Assembly: GCA_946186375.1 (NCBI GenBank)
Contig: CAMHMZ010000025.1
Span: 1 to 36,313 of the forward strand
Direction: 5' to 3'
Source: an uncultured Clostridia bacterium
GTDB lineage: Bacteria; Bacillota; Clostridia; Oscillospirales; Oscillospiraceae
DNA length: 36,313 nucleotides
The notes beneath the pieces were generated by a model. It was not told the origin of the DNA, made no database searches, and saw only the letters and a list, made by a program, of their open reading frames with translations. The translations under genes were made by a program, and so were the position numbers. How positions within the stretch are numbered: position 1 is the first letter of the stretch; each line of letters starts with the position of its first letter. Positions 29,210-34,914 of the stretch are shown in pieces.

Positions 29210-29613
29210 CATTTCAGGAAGTCTGCAAATGTCTGCTCTTCCTGCGCGACTGCTGCCGGCGCGGCCCTGCTGGCCTCCCATTCATCGGTCACGTCCGGCC
29301 AGCTCCACGGGTCACAGTAGTACGCCGTGCGGATCCCGTCTTCTCCTTCCAGGATGACGACGTCGCTGACGCCGACCGCTGAGCCTGTGTAATCGTCCGG
29401 GAAGTAACGCCTGTAGGTGTCATATAATTCTTCCAGGATATCCACAGCGGTCCGTCTGTCCCACAGTGTAATGGCTGACCTGTAGACCTTTTCGTATAGG
29501 TCCGCTTCCAGCTGCATCCCGTGCATTTTCAGCCCTTTGAGGCTCCTGCCCTTCAGGCCAATGGTCTCCCGTGACTTACGGAGCTGATAAATCTCAAAGC
29601 TGAGCCTGCTCAT
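29209..29613 (-). CDS. YodL-like domain protein
   Basis: A 134-residue protein from the ATG at 29613 (MSRLSFEIYQLRKS), chosen for GGGAGGA six bases upstream and the ATGA overlap with the preceding gene. The pattern YEKVYRSAITLWDRRTAVDI, LEELYDTYRRYFPDDYTG, SAVGVSDVVILE, then AYYCDPWSWPDV follows the YodL domain found in mobile-element proteins of Clostridia (Y..VY, F..P.D..G.S.SVSDVV, AYYVD..GF). The domain's role is unknown; it may interact with defence or transfer proteins. The C-terminal tail is Ala/Glu-rich. Confidence 0.75.
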   Translation of the reverse strand: MSRLSFEIYQLRKSRETIGLKGRSLKGLKMHGMQLEADLYEKVYRSAITLWDRRTAVDILEELYDTYRRYFPDDYTGSAVGVSDVVILEGEDGIRTAYYCDPWSWPDVTDEWEASRAAPAAVAQEEQTFADFLK

Positions 29614-29996
29614 GCTTTCCTCCCTTCGTATGGCTTCGAGAGCGGACGCCACGCAACAACGACGGCGTCCCGTGTCATAAACGGTATAAACCATATACCG
29701 TCATGGGTGCCTGTGAGAGTCGTTGTTCTCTGCCCTCCCGGGTGCTCGATCGTAACCTCTACGGTGTCCGATGATTTCAGCCACATGCTCGGCCTCCATT
29801 TTTCTGTGCCTGCATACTTTGCGAAGAGAGAGTCGTGCTCGTCCGGGAGCCTCTCGTCAACACTGATCCAGCGGTAGCCGTCAACAAAATCATCCCATAA
29901 TTCCACATAACCCCTGAACTCTTCCAGTGTGACCCCGTGTTTTATCGCAAGATCTATACAGTCCTTAACGTCCTGGTAGTCTACGAGCTTCGCCAT
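29610..29996 (-). CDS. DUF551-like phage protein
   Basis: A 128-residue protein. Residues about 42-120 match the DUF551 pattern: RWISVDERLPDEHDSLFAK at the front and VVVAWRPLSKP at the back, with beta strands in between (VEVTIEHPGGQ). DUF551 proteins are frequent in phages and prophages; no activity is known. The N-terminal 40 residues are a helical extension (YQDVKDCIDLAIKHGVTLEE). The ATG has GGAGGA upstream. It is the first minus-strand gene after the acidic plus-strand gene. Confidence 0.85.
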   Translation of the reverse strand: MAKLVDYQDVKDCIDLAIKHGVTLEEFRGYVELWDDFVDGYRWISVDERLPDEHDSLFAKYAGTEKWRPSMWLKSSDTVEVTIEHPGGQRTTTLTGTHDGIWFIPFMTRDAVVVAWRPLSKPYEGRKA

Positions 29997-30075
29997 TTAT
30001 ATATTCCTCCTTTCTATTACTCTTCCATCACCTCTCATTCGTGTGGTATCATCCTTGTGAAAGGAGGTGATTTTC

Positions 30076-30279
30076 ATGAAAATCCGTGTTTCCAGTCTCC
30101 TTCATGCCGCTGCCGAAATGAGCAACGCACGTTATAACTATGTCGATGTCACCATCATCGACGGTTATGAAGATGAAGGAGAGCAAGTACCCGCCACACT
30201 GCACTTTGATGTTTATGACAAGTACGGCGACCTCGAATCATGGGATGATTTAGACATCGAAGAAGTTCCAGACTATTAA
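30076..30279 (+). CDS. Small, highly acidic plus-strand protein
   Basis: A 67-residue protein from the ATG at 30076, chosen for a perfect AAGGAGGTGAT before it. It has a basic first segment (MKIRVSSLLHAAAEM), then an almost unbroken acidic stretch with a beta pattern (YVDVTIIDGYEDEGE, then HFDVYDKYGDLE and DLDIEEVPDY). I count 17 Asp or Glu against four Lys or Arg. It runs against the early operon and has a possible -10 (TATCAT, ahead of 30060) and its own terminator. The charge would suit a DNA-mimic or inhibitor role such as anti-restriction, but this is inference from composition and orientation only. Confidence 0.7.
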   Translation: MKIRVSSLLHAAAEMSNARYNYVDVTIIDGYEDEGEQVPATLHFDVYDKYGDLESWDDLDIEEVPDY

Positions 30280-30412
30280 AGTCCTTCGACACCGACCTGA
30301 TTACTTTCCCATCCAGTTCAATAATGTACCGGGCTGACGGTTGCCCCCGTTCAGCCCGTCTTTTATTGATCTTCCTTATTGCCCTGCTAAATATTTCTCT
30401 TTCTGCTTCCAT
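30155..30412 (-). CDS. Doubtful small gene opposite the acidic gene
   Basis: An 85-residue frame from an ATG at 30412 with AAAGGAGG about ten bases upstream (MEAEREIFSRAIRKINKRRA). The first 45 residues look plausible, but the second half lies antisense to the acidic plus-strand gene and reads like a shadow frame, and the frame crosses that gene's terminator. It may be a real gene that has lost its natural end, or spurious. Confidence 0.35.
   Translation of the reverse strand: MEAEREIFSRAIRKINKRRAERGQPSARYIIELDGKVIRSVSKDFNSLELLRCLNHPMIRGRRTCHKHQSAVWRVLALLHLHNRR
30330..30366 (+). terminator. Terminator of the acidic plus-strand gene
   Basis: CGGGCTGA (30330-30337) pairs with TCAGCCCG (30351-30358); inside, CGG pairs with CCG. 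TCTTTTAT follows. It lies 50 bases past the stop at 30279. Confidence 0.75.
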
Positions 30413-30457
30413 TACCTTCTTTCCTCCTTTCTGTAGTTTTTCGTCCGGATGGACGGA

Positions 30458-30532
30458 ACATGGCGGCGGGATTTGAACCCGCAAAGTCCATCAGCTTTTA
30501 CCGACCGCTCTGCCAGATTGAGCTACGCCATG
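30458..30532 (-). tRNA. tRNA-like gene with 6-base anticodon loop
   Basis: On the minus strand a complete cloverleaf can be drawn: acceptor CATGGCG/CGCCATG (7 perfect pairs), D arm GCTC/GAGC, T arm GCGGG-TTCAAAT-CCCGC. The anticodon arm GTCGG-TAAAAG-CTGAT has two G-U pairs and a loop of six bases instead of seven, with a 7-base variable region. If T is position 33, the anticodon would read AAA, but the assignment is unsafe. CCA is not encoded. It may be a decayed tRNA, a regulator-type tRNA-like RNA, or an att remnant. Flanking genes are minus-strand early genes. Confidence 0.65.
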
Positions 30533-30575
30533 AAGGTGCCGGTCTCTCCCGGCTGTCTGTGTTTTATATTGCCAA

Positions 30576-31178
30576 TTACTCCGGTCTACGGAAATAAACC
30601 TCCGACCATCCTCCCGGAGCCACTCTGGTCCCGCTCGATACTCCGGTTATTTTCCAGACCTGTTTTCCGTCCTTTTTATAGAGCTTGACGCATCTGAACC
30701 ACTGGGTATCAGCTGTCGAGCCGTCGCTGTTGTACTCGATGAACTTGGCCGTGTACCCCTTTTTAGAGTCGTATGTGATCAACCTGAGCGTCTGTGTCCA
30801 TGATCCATCATAGTCCGTGTGATTTGATATCATGAACATTCCGGGCCTTTCGAAGCTAACGTCGTAATTTCCCAGCATAGGATCGTCGACCCATTTAGTA
30901 TCATAATTTGTGAAGTGCCATATCTGCTGTGCAGCATAGGGGTGCTGTTCGTCGAACGTTGTGAGTGTTATATAGTCCTTGTACTTTGCCCGGCGATCCG
31001 GAGAGGCGACTTTTCCGGGGAACTTAACCGACTCGATAATGTATTCCTCTCCCGGAACGACTTCGTCGACATATTCGCCCATCTTCCACCCTTCGGAAGC
31101 GCTTGCTGTCGTTGCAAATGCTGTCATGATCATGATGGCCGTTATCGCGAGTATCATAATTTTCTTAAATCTTTTCAT
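30576..31178 (-). CDS. Secreted protein encoded in the early region
   Basis: A 200-residue protein with a classical signal peptide: basic MKRFKK, hydrophobic IMILAITAIMIMTAF, then a cleavage site after ATTASA near residue 27. The mature part of about 173 residues is rich in Tyr, Trp and Asp and appears beta-rich (YIIESVKFPGKVASP, then YAAQQIWHFTNYDTKW, GSWTQTLRLITYDSKKG, WFRCVKLYKKDGKQVW). No membrane anchor, LPXTG or catalytic motif is seen. It lies three genes from the early promoter, with AAGGAGA before the ATG. It could block superinfection at the surface or alter the host. I do not recognise a family. Confidence 0.75.
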   Translation of the reverse strand: MKRFKKIMILAITAIMIMTAFATTASASEGWKMGEYVDEVVPGEEYIIESVKFPGKVASPDRRAKYKDYITLTTFDEQHPYAAQQIWHFTNYDTKWVDDPMLGNYDVSFERPGMFMISNHTDYDGSWTQTLRLITYDSKKGYTAKFIEYNSDGSTADTQWFRCVKLYKKDGKQVWKITGVSSGTRVAPGGWSEVYFRRPE

Positions 31179-31201
31179 TTGCTGATCTCCTTATAAAATT
31201 G

Positions 31202-31492
31202 TTAATTGATCTTTGTGAACCGGTCCATGAGCCAGTCCCCGGTCTTTTCTTCTGCTGGTCTTCTCTCTTCCCTGGTGATCGTGGTCTCTCCCTTCTCATG
31301 TCTGACATGGGTCACTTCTTTCGGATCCACTTCCACCTGCCGGCCTTCGAATACGTCATAAAGTATGAACGGCTCGCCGTGCTTCACGGCGAAGGCGAGG
31401 CCCAGATTATCGCAGAGCGTCTGCTGGATCTGCATGAAGAGGCCGACCCTTGCGTCGAGAGATTCTCCTCTGTGGCTGCTAATGTTTTTCAC
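31202..31492 (-). CDS. Early protein, unknown, with unusual start
   Basis: A frame of 96 codons if the GTG at 31492 is used. The ribosome binding site AGAGGAGG overlaps that GTG, so ribosomes placed by it would more naturally begin at ATT (31483-31481), six to seven bases on, or at the ATG at 31435. The body reads LGLAFAVKHGEPFILYDVFE, then VDPKEVTHVRHEKGETT and an acidic-basic end. It overlaps the upstream stop by 14 bases in the GTG form. Function unknown. Confidence 0.65.
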   Translation of the reverse strand: MKNISSHRGESLDARVGLFMQIQQTLCDNLGLAFAVKHGEPFILYDVFEGRQVEVDPKEVTHVRHEKGETTITREERRPAEEKTGDWLMDRFTKIN

Positions 31493-31670
31493 CTCCTCTC
31501 TTCTGCGTCTTTGGGCAATCCTTAATTTCCGCTACCCACTTGCCCTTATACGGCGGGTGTGTACATCCGAGGAACATAAACTGTCCATTGGCTACAATGG
31601 CTCTTGCGAAATTGCATGGTCTACATCTCCCCCGTGGAATTGAAGCATAGAACTCATCAATCTTGTCCAT
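31479..31670 (-). CDS. Small cysteine-containing early protein
   Basis: A 63-residue protein with RCRPCNFARAIVANGQFMFL, GCTHPPYKG and KDCPK: four cysteines that could form a zinc knuckle or redox centre. It starts MDKIDEFYASIPRG, with GGAAGGAGG about twelve bases before the ATG. Small proteins with this Cys pattern and a KGKWVAEI segment are found in Clostridia prophages. Function unknown. Confidence 0.7.
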   Translation of the reverse strand: MDKIDEFYASIPRGRCRPCNFARAIVANGQFMFLGCTHPPYKGKWVAEIKDCPKTQKRGGEKH

Positions 31671-31694
31671 TCGTCTCGCTCACCTCCTTCCTTT

Positions 31695-31862
31695 TCATGC
31701 TTTCACCTTCGGAGGCTTCTTTCCTGTTATCGTGTCAATAACGTCGCTCATACCTTCAATTCTGGCCAGAAGCCTCTCTTTGCCCTCATCCGGCATTGAT
31801 GGCAGGATGAGGGCGAGTTTCGTAAGGATCACTTCATTCGTTGCTTTTGTCGTCTTTTCCAT
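31695..31862 (-). CDS. First early gene, small protein (paralogue of 28937-29101)
   Basis: A 55-residue protein (MEKTTKATNEVILTKLALIL, then PSMPDEGKERLLARIEGM and a basic tail GKKPPKVKA). As the first gene after the early promoter its translation start would be the target of any leader control. The ribosome binding site is weak (GAGG about 12 bases off), in keeping with regulation. It shares the MEK.T..N start and MP.EGK..LL core with the product of 28937-29101. Confidence 0.65.
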   Translation of the reverse strand: MEKTTKATNEVILTKLALILPSMPDEGKERLLARIEGMSDVIDTITGKKPPKVKA

Positions 31863-31897
31863 AATTCTCTTTTACCTCGCTAATTATCGTTTCGTTA

Positions 31898-31915
31898 TCC
31901 ACTTGTCTGGGGTGG
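31898..31915 (+). repeat. 18-bp element, copy A, in the early-operon leader
   Basis: TCCACTTGTCTGGGGTGG, exact and inverted with respect to copy B at 32674-32691. In the minus-strand early transcript it gives a small hairpin CCAC/GTGG with the loop CCCAGACAA. The loop could kiss an RNA that starts at copy B. Confidence 0.85.
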
Positions 31916-31925
31916 GTTTACGCCT

Positions 31926-31966
31926 TTGCAATGTCATAATAAAGCATTGCAATATCATAATATAGC
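31926..31966. promoter_or_regulatory. Tandem operator repeats of the repressor switch
   Basis: Two direct repeats 21 bases apart, TTGCAATGTCATAATAAAGC (31926-31945) and TTGCAATATCATAATATAGC (31947-31966), overlap the early -10 and start point. Related, less exact copies follow to about 32020 (TTGCTATTGCATTG, ATTGCATTGCTATATT). They are the natural targets of the XRE repressor encoded next door. Confidence 0.7.
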
Positions 31967-31985
31967 GTTGCTATTGCATTGTCAA
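31957..31985 (-). promoter_or_regulatory. Early (lytic) promoter
   Basis: On the minus strand TTGACA (31985-31980, perfect), 17 bases, TATTAT (31962-31957). Start near 31950 gives a leader of about 88 bases before the first early gene. It is the best promoter in the window and is covered by operator repeats. Confidence 0.85.
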
Positions 31986-32005
31986 TATATTTATGCTGAA
32001 AATTA

Positions 32006-32034
32006 TTGCATTGCTATATTCTGCGTGTTAATAT
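32006..32034 (+). promoter_or_regulatory. Repressor promoter
   Basis: TTGCAT (32006-32011), 17 bases, TAATAT (32029-32034). It is divergent from the early promoter. The start would lie near 32041, just ahead of the AAAGGAGG of the repressor gene. Confidence 0.65.
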
Positions 32035-32058
32035 ACAAAATGAAAGGAGGATAAATAG

Positions 32059-32565
32059 TTGAAAGATAGAATTAAGGCATTACGGAAAGAGCTGCACCTC
32101 AATCAGACAGCTTTCGGCGAAAAGATAGGGATTAAGCAGGGAACTGTCGCAGGATATGAAAATGGATCTCGACAGCCTATAGATGCAGTTATTTCAGCTA
32201 TCTGCAGAGAGTGGAACGTATCCGAGGAGTGGCTCCGCGAAGGGACGGGCGAGATGTTCATCAGCGCCGACCGCCGCCAGCAGCTCCACGCGTGGGCCGA
32301 CCGTGTTCTTGCCGACTCTCCGGAGAGCTTCCGCTACAGGTTCGTCAATGCGCTGTCGCGACTGCCTGAGGAATGGTGGGCGCTCACAGAGCAGGCCGCT
32401 CTTGAGATTCTTGCGGAGTATAACCCCGAGCAGGCTGAGAAGATCAAGACCGAAGCCACTGCTGCCGGCGCGGATCCGGAAGAAGCTGCTCCCCGGAGTA
32501 CCTACGAAGTCGGCACGAACTTCGGAGCTGTCGGCGATGGGGCTGTCGTGATTAAGAATGATTGA
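32059..32565 (+). CDS. XRE-family repressor
   Basis: A 168-residue protein with TTG start (AAAGGAGG eight bases upstream). Residues 3-60 are a Cro/C1-type helix-turn-helix: KALRKELHLNQTAFGEKIGI, then KQGTVAGYENGSRQPIDAVI. A linker with WNVSEEWLREGTGEMF follows, a pattern typical of prophage repressors. The C-terminal 100 residues are helical then Ala/Glu-rich and lack the Ser-Lys dyad of self-cleaving LexA-type repressors, so induction must come another way, for example by an antirepressor or a metalloprotease such as ImmA (none seen here). It should bind the repeats at 31926-32020 to keep lysogeny. Confidence 0.9.
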   Translation: MKDRIKALRKELHLNQTAFGEKIGIKQGTVAGYENGSRQPIDAVISAICREWNVSEEWLREGTGEMFISADRRQQLHAWADRVLADSPESFRYRFVNALSRLPEEWWALTEQAALEILAEYNPEQAEKIKTEATAAGADPEEAAPRSTYEVGTNFGAVGDGAVVIKND

Positions 32566-32569
32566 TAAT

Positions 32570-32594
32570 AAAAAAATGCGTCCTATAAAGACGC
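32570..32594 (-). terminator. Second minus-strand terminator after the short RNA
   Basis: GCGTC (32594-32590 on minus) and GACGC (32582-32578) around CTATAAA in plus notation, followed on the minus strand by ATTTTTTT. A back-up to the terminator at 32599-32636, protecting the repressor gene from antisense transcription. Confidence 0.65.
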
Positions 32595-32598
32595 GCAT

Positions 32599-32685
32599 AA
32601 AAAAGGACGCGCCCACCTGCTGGAACAGGTGAGCGCTATGGCTTATAACAGGCTGTTGGCCTATGCTATAAGACCACCCCAGACA
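32599..32685 (-). ncRNA. Predicted short antisense RNA (candidate immunity RNA)
   Basis: On the minus strand TGCTATAAT (32700-32692) is an extended -10. A transcript starting near 32685 begins TTGTCTGGGGTGG, inside copy B of the 18-bp element, folds a hairpin with CTTATA/TATAAG and AGGC/GCCT, and ends at an 11-bp stem (32636-32626 with 32619-32609, 6-base loop) and T6. Length is about 85 bases. Its 5' end is complementary to the loop CCCAGACAA and flanks in the early-operon leader. This resembles the cI RNA of phage P4 and C4 RNA of P1, which silence early genes by base pairing. Promoter and terminator are seen; function is inferred. Confidence 0.5.
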
Positions 32686-32706
32686 AGTGGAATTATAGCA
32701 TAAGCC
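32658..32706. other. 49-bp dyad, candidate attP or regulatory site
   Basis: Arms TATGCTATAA (32662-32671) and TTATAGCATA (32693-32702) are a perfect 10-bp inverted repeat. GGC and GCC extend them outside, and CCAC (32674-32677) with GTGG (32687-32690) mirror inside about the centre at 32682. Large serine integrases use attP sites of about 50 bp with such a dyad, often next to the integrase gene; here it ends 62 bases before the integrase ATG. It also contains the extended -10 and start of the minus-strand RNA, so one stretch may serve more than one role. Confidence 0.55.
32674..32691 (-). repeat. 18-bp element, copy B, between repressor and integrase
   Basis: On the minus strand TCCACTTGTCTGGGGTGG, identical to copy A at 31898-31915 on the plus strand. 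The two copies are inverted and flank the repressor gene with its promoter and operators, about 760 bases apart. Confidence 0.85.
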
Positions 32707-32768
32707 CGGCCGTTTTTGTAGGGCTTATTTTTTATACCCTTTTTTAGTCTATATTATGGGGTAGTGCT

Positions 32769-34490
32769 ATGATCGACAATATCAACAGCCGGAAGACTGC
32801 CCTCTATGTCCGTGTCTCGACCGTTTACCAGGTCGACAAGGACAGCCTTCCGCACCAGAAGAAAGAGCTCACCGCCTACTGCAGCCATGTGCTCCACGTC
32901 CCGGATGACCTCATTGAGATCTACGAGGACGCCGGTGTCTCCGGGAAGAATACCGACCGGCCCGGCTTCCAGCGCATGATGGCAGATATAAGGGCGGGCA
33001 GAGTCGAAAATGTTGTCGTGCATAAGATCGACCGAATCAGTCGTAATCTGGTCGACTTCTCTCTCATGTACGACGAATTTAAACAGTGCCACGTTACATT
33101 TATCTCGCTGAACGAGCAGTTTGACACGTCGACCGCGATCGGCGAGGCGATCCTAAAGATTATCCTGGTGTTCGCGGAGCTTGAGAGGAAAATGACCAGC
33201 GAGCGCGTGACCGGCGTTATGATCGGCAGGGCTGAGGCGGGTCTCTGGAACGGTGCCCGTGTCCCCTACGGCTGGAAGTGGAACGCAGAAGCAAAGCTCC
33301 CGGAGCATGACGAGGCCGAAGCGCCTGTCGTCCGGAAGATCTTCGAGCTATACCTGCAGACAGGCTCGACATCCAAGGTCAGGGACTATCTGAACGGTAA
33401 CAATATAAAGACCAAGCGCGGAGGCTGGTGGACGACCAAGACGGTCGCGGACATCCTCCGGAACCCTATCAACTGCGGGGACTATCGCTATAATTATCGG
33501 GAGAGCGGTCGCCGCGCTCTGAAGGACCCGAAGGACGTCGTCTATATCAGGGACGCCTTCCCGCCGATCGTGCCGAGGGAGACCCAGGCGGAAGCTGTCG
33601 CGCTCCTGGAGTCCCACAAGCTCGCCGTCAATCAGCCGGGGTTTGTCCACCAGAAGGACATCTTCCACGCTTTCGCCGGTCATCTGATTTGTGGTACCTG
33701 CGGCTCACCTATGACAGTCGTAAAGAAGGACAAGGTCCGGAACTCAGGCTTCAGGCCGTCCACCTATACATGCAGCGCAAAGAGAAATAAAAGGACCTGC
33801 ACAGGTCCCGGGACGTCCGACGTCACTGTCGGGCCGTTCGTGTTCAACTATATTTCAGCTCTGGCCAGAGCCGCAGCCATGCGCGAAGAGATCCGGAGCG
33901 CCGACGAGATGGAGAAGATCCTGCTGTCTGACGAGACGTTCAGGGATGTCGCCGGCCTCGGATCCGAAGGTCTGGCCGAGCTCTACGCCCTGCTCACAGG
34001 TGAGCATCCGGACGGCTACGAGTACCGGCCGGACCAGCTGACCGGCTCCGCTGCCGACCGCATGGACGAAGCCAGGCAGCTCCGGGAGCAGATAGAGAGG
34101 TCGACGAGGGCGCTCGACCGTCTCAAAAAGCTGTACCTCTTCGGTGATGACACCATTCCTGAGAAGGAATACCTCGAGACCAGGGCGGAGCTCGAGGGCG
34201 AGCGCGTCAAAGCAGAGAACGCCCTCAGGGCACTCAATGTCAGCATGGCGACGACCGTCCCGGAGAGCGCTTTTATCCGGTCGGCTGCCTCCTTCCTGAT
34301 CGCCCACGAGATACATAAGGGCGGGCACATAGATTATCCGACATTTGCGGCCGCAGTAGGTGACAAGGGGATCCGGGACTTCGTAGACCTGACGGTCGAC
34401 AAGGTGACCGTGTCCGGGAAACGTGTGGACGCTATCCGGATGAAGAACGGGATCACCCACAAATTCATTTACAAAAGTCAATTTGAATAA
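32769..34490 (+). CDS. Large serine recombinase (integrase)
   Basis: A 573-residue phage integrase. The resolvase domain (about 8-150) has the nucleophile Ser17 in LYVRVST and the pattern GVSGKNTDRPGFQRMMADI, VVHKIDRISRNLVDF and ERVTGVMIGRAEAGLWNG. The recombinase domain (about 160-270) has ARVPYGWKW and FELYLQTGSTSKVRDYLN. A zinc ribbon follows (HLICGTCGSPM, then YTCSAKRNKRTCTGPG, about 305-345), and a long coiled coil lies near 425-490 (REQIERSTRALDRLKKLYLF). The enzyme cuts attP and attB with a two-base stagger and joins them by subunit rotation. It probably integrates the phage and, with a directionality factor, excises it. The likely attP is the dyad just upstream. The start has only a weak GGGG site. 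Confidence 0.95.
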   Translation: MIDNINSRKTALYVRVSTVYQVDKDSLPHQKKELTAYCSHVLHVPDDLIEIYEDAGVSGKNTDRPGFQRMMADIRAGRVENVVVHKIDRISRNLVDFSLMYDEFKQCHVTFISLNEQFDTSTAIGEAILKIILVFAELERKMTSERVTGVMIGRAEAGLWNGARVPYGWKWNAEAKLPEHDEAEAPVVRKIFELYLQTGSTSKVRDYLNGNNIKTKRGGWWTTKTVADILRNPINCGDYRYNYRESGRRALKDPKDVVYIRDAFPPIVPRETQAEAVALLESHKLAVNQPGFVHQKDIFHAFAGHLICGTCGSPMTVVKKDKVRNSGFRPSTYTCSAKRNKRTCTGPGTSDVTVGPFVFNYISALARAAAMREEIRSADEMEKILLSDETFRDVAGLGSEGLAELYALLTGEHPDGYEYRPDQLTGSAADRMDEARQLREQIERSTRALDRLKKLYLFGDDTIPEKEYLETRAELEGERVKAENALRALNVSMATTVPESAFIRSAASFLIAHEIHKGGHIDYPTFAAAVGDKGIRDFVDLTVDKVTVSGKRVDAIRMKNGITHKFIYKSQFE

Positions 34491-34514
34491 AAAAAGCACA
34501 TAACACAAAGTGCT
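34489..34514 (-). terminator. Terminator facing the integrase 3' end
   Basis: AGCAC (34514-34510 on minus) and GTGCT (34499-34495) around a 10-base loop, followed on the minus strand by T7 (34495-34489). It blocks minus-strand transcripts from entering the integrase gene as antisense. Confidence 0.7.
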
Positions 34515-34530
34515 ACGCGCTTCTTTTTCG

Positions 34531-34572
34531 AGTATTCTAAGATACTCCCTAGACAAGTTGATATTAGCACAC
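34531..34572. other. Site C, related to the 18-bp element, downstream of the integrase
   Basis: CCCTAGACAAGTTGATATTAGC (34547-34568) shares AGACAAGT and parts of both flanks with copy B. Read about the same centre it forms an imperfect dyad (7 of 10 arm bases match). With the dyad at 32658-32706 it brackets the integrase gene in direct orientation. It may be a second integrase-binding site, the true attP core, or a chance likeness. Confidence 0.35.
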
Positions 34573-34610
34573 TCATCGGAGCAGACACAAGCAGTTTTTG
34601 AAGAATGAAA

Positions 34611-34646
34611 CGAAAAAAGGCGGGGTCGCAAGTCCCGCCTTTTTCG
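34611..34646. terminator. Strong bidirectional terminator
   Basis: GGCGGG (34619-34624) pairs with CCCGCC (34634-34639) around a 9-base loop, with CGAAAAAA on one side and TTTTTCG on the other, which extend the stem. It ends the integrase transcript on the plus strand and late transcripts on the minus strand. Confidence 0.85.
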
Positions 34647-34885
34647 TGAAGAAGTATTTGATTATGAAAGAGAATGAAAAAGTCCATTCCTGAACTGCTT
34701 AAGGGGCAGGCCCGGGCCTGTCCGTTCCCGGGCCGTTGGTGTAATTAACCGGCCAGATCTCAGCTGTCAATGATCCGTGCCAGAGTGCTAACTGACTTTG
34801 TGGGCGGTCCGTACTCCCGCCCACACCGCAAAGCCCACGAGGGGACTGGTGAGTTGATGATGTCATCCCCTCGTCGTGACTATAG
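34647..34885. other. Structured non-coding stretch
   Basis: No convincing gene; a plus-strand frame that starts at 34770 has no ribosome binding site. Inverted repeats crowd the stretch: CAGGCCCGGGCCTG (34707-34720), GTGGGCGG/CCGCCCAC (34800-34807 with 34817-34824), and CGAGGGGA/TCCCCTCG (34838-34845 with 34866-34873, 20-base loop). Such an array could be a structured RNA or a replication origin for the HUH protein. Confidence 0.5.
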
Positions 34886-34910
34886 AATAAAACAGCGTCC
34901 CGAAGGACGC
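34886..34910 (-). terminator. Terminator of the small gene 34915-35076
   Basis: On the minus strand GCGTCC-TTCG-GGACGC (34910-34895), a UUCG tetraloop hairpin, followed by TGTTTTATTC. It lies directly after the stop. Confidence 0.8.
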
Positions 34911-34914
34911 AATA

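Larger units (their letters stand above)
32626..32740 (+). terminator. Terminator after the repressor gene (32700-32734)
   Basis: ATAAGCCC (32700-32707) pairs with GGGCTTAT (32721-32728) around a 13-base loop, followed by TTTTTT. It separates repressor and integrase transcription on the plus strand and overlaps the right arm of the 49-bp dyad. The bases before 32700 belong to the dyad and the minus-strand RNA. Confidence 0.7.

Noticed and set aside
32059-32565. Repressor as a self-cleaving LexA-type protein
   Set aside because: The C-terminal part is short and helical and lacks a Ser-Lys dyad pattern.
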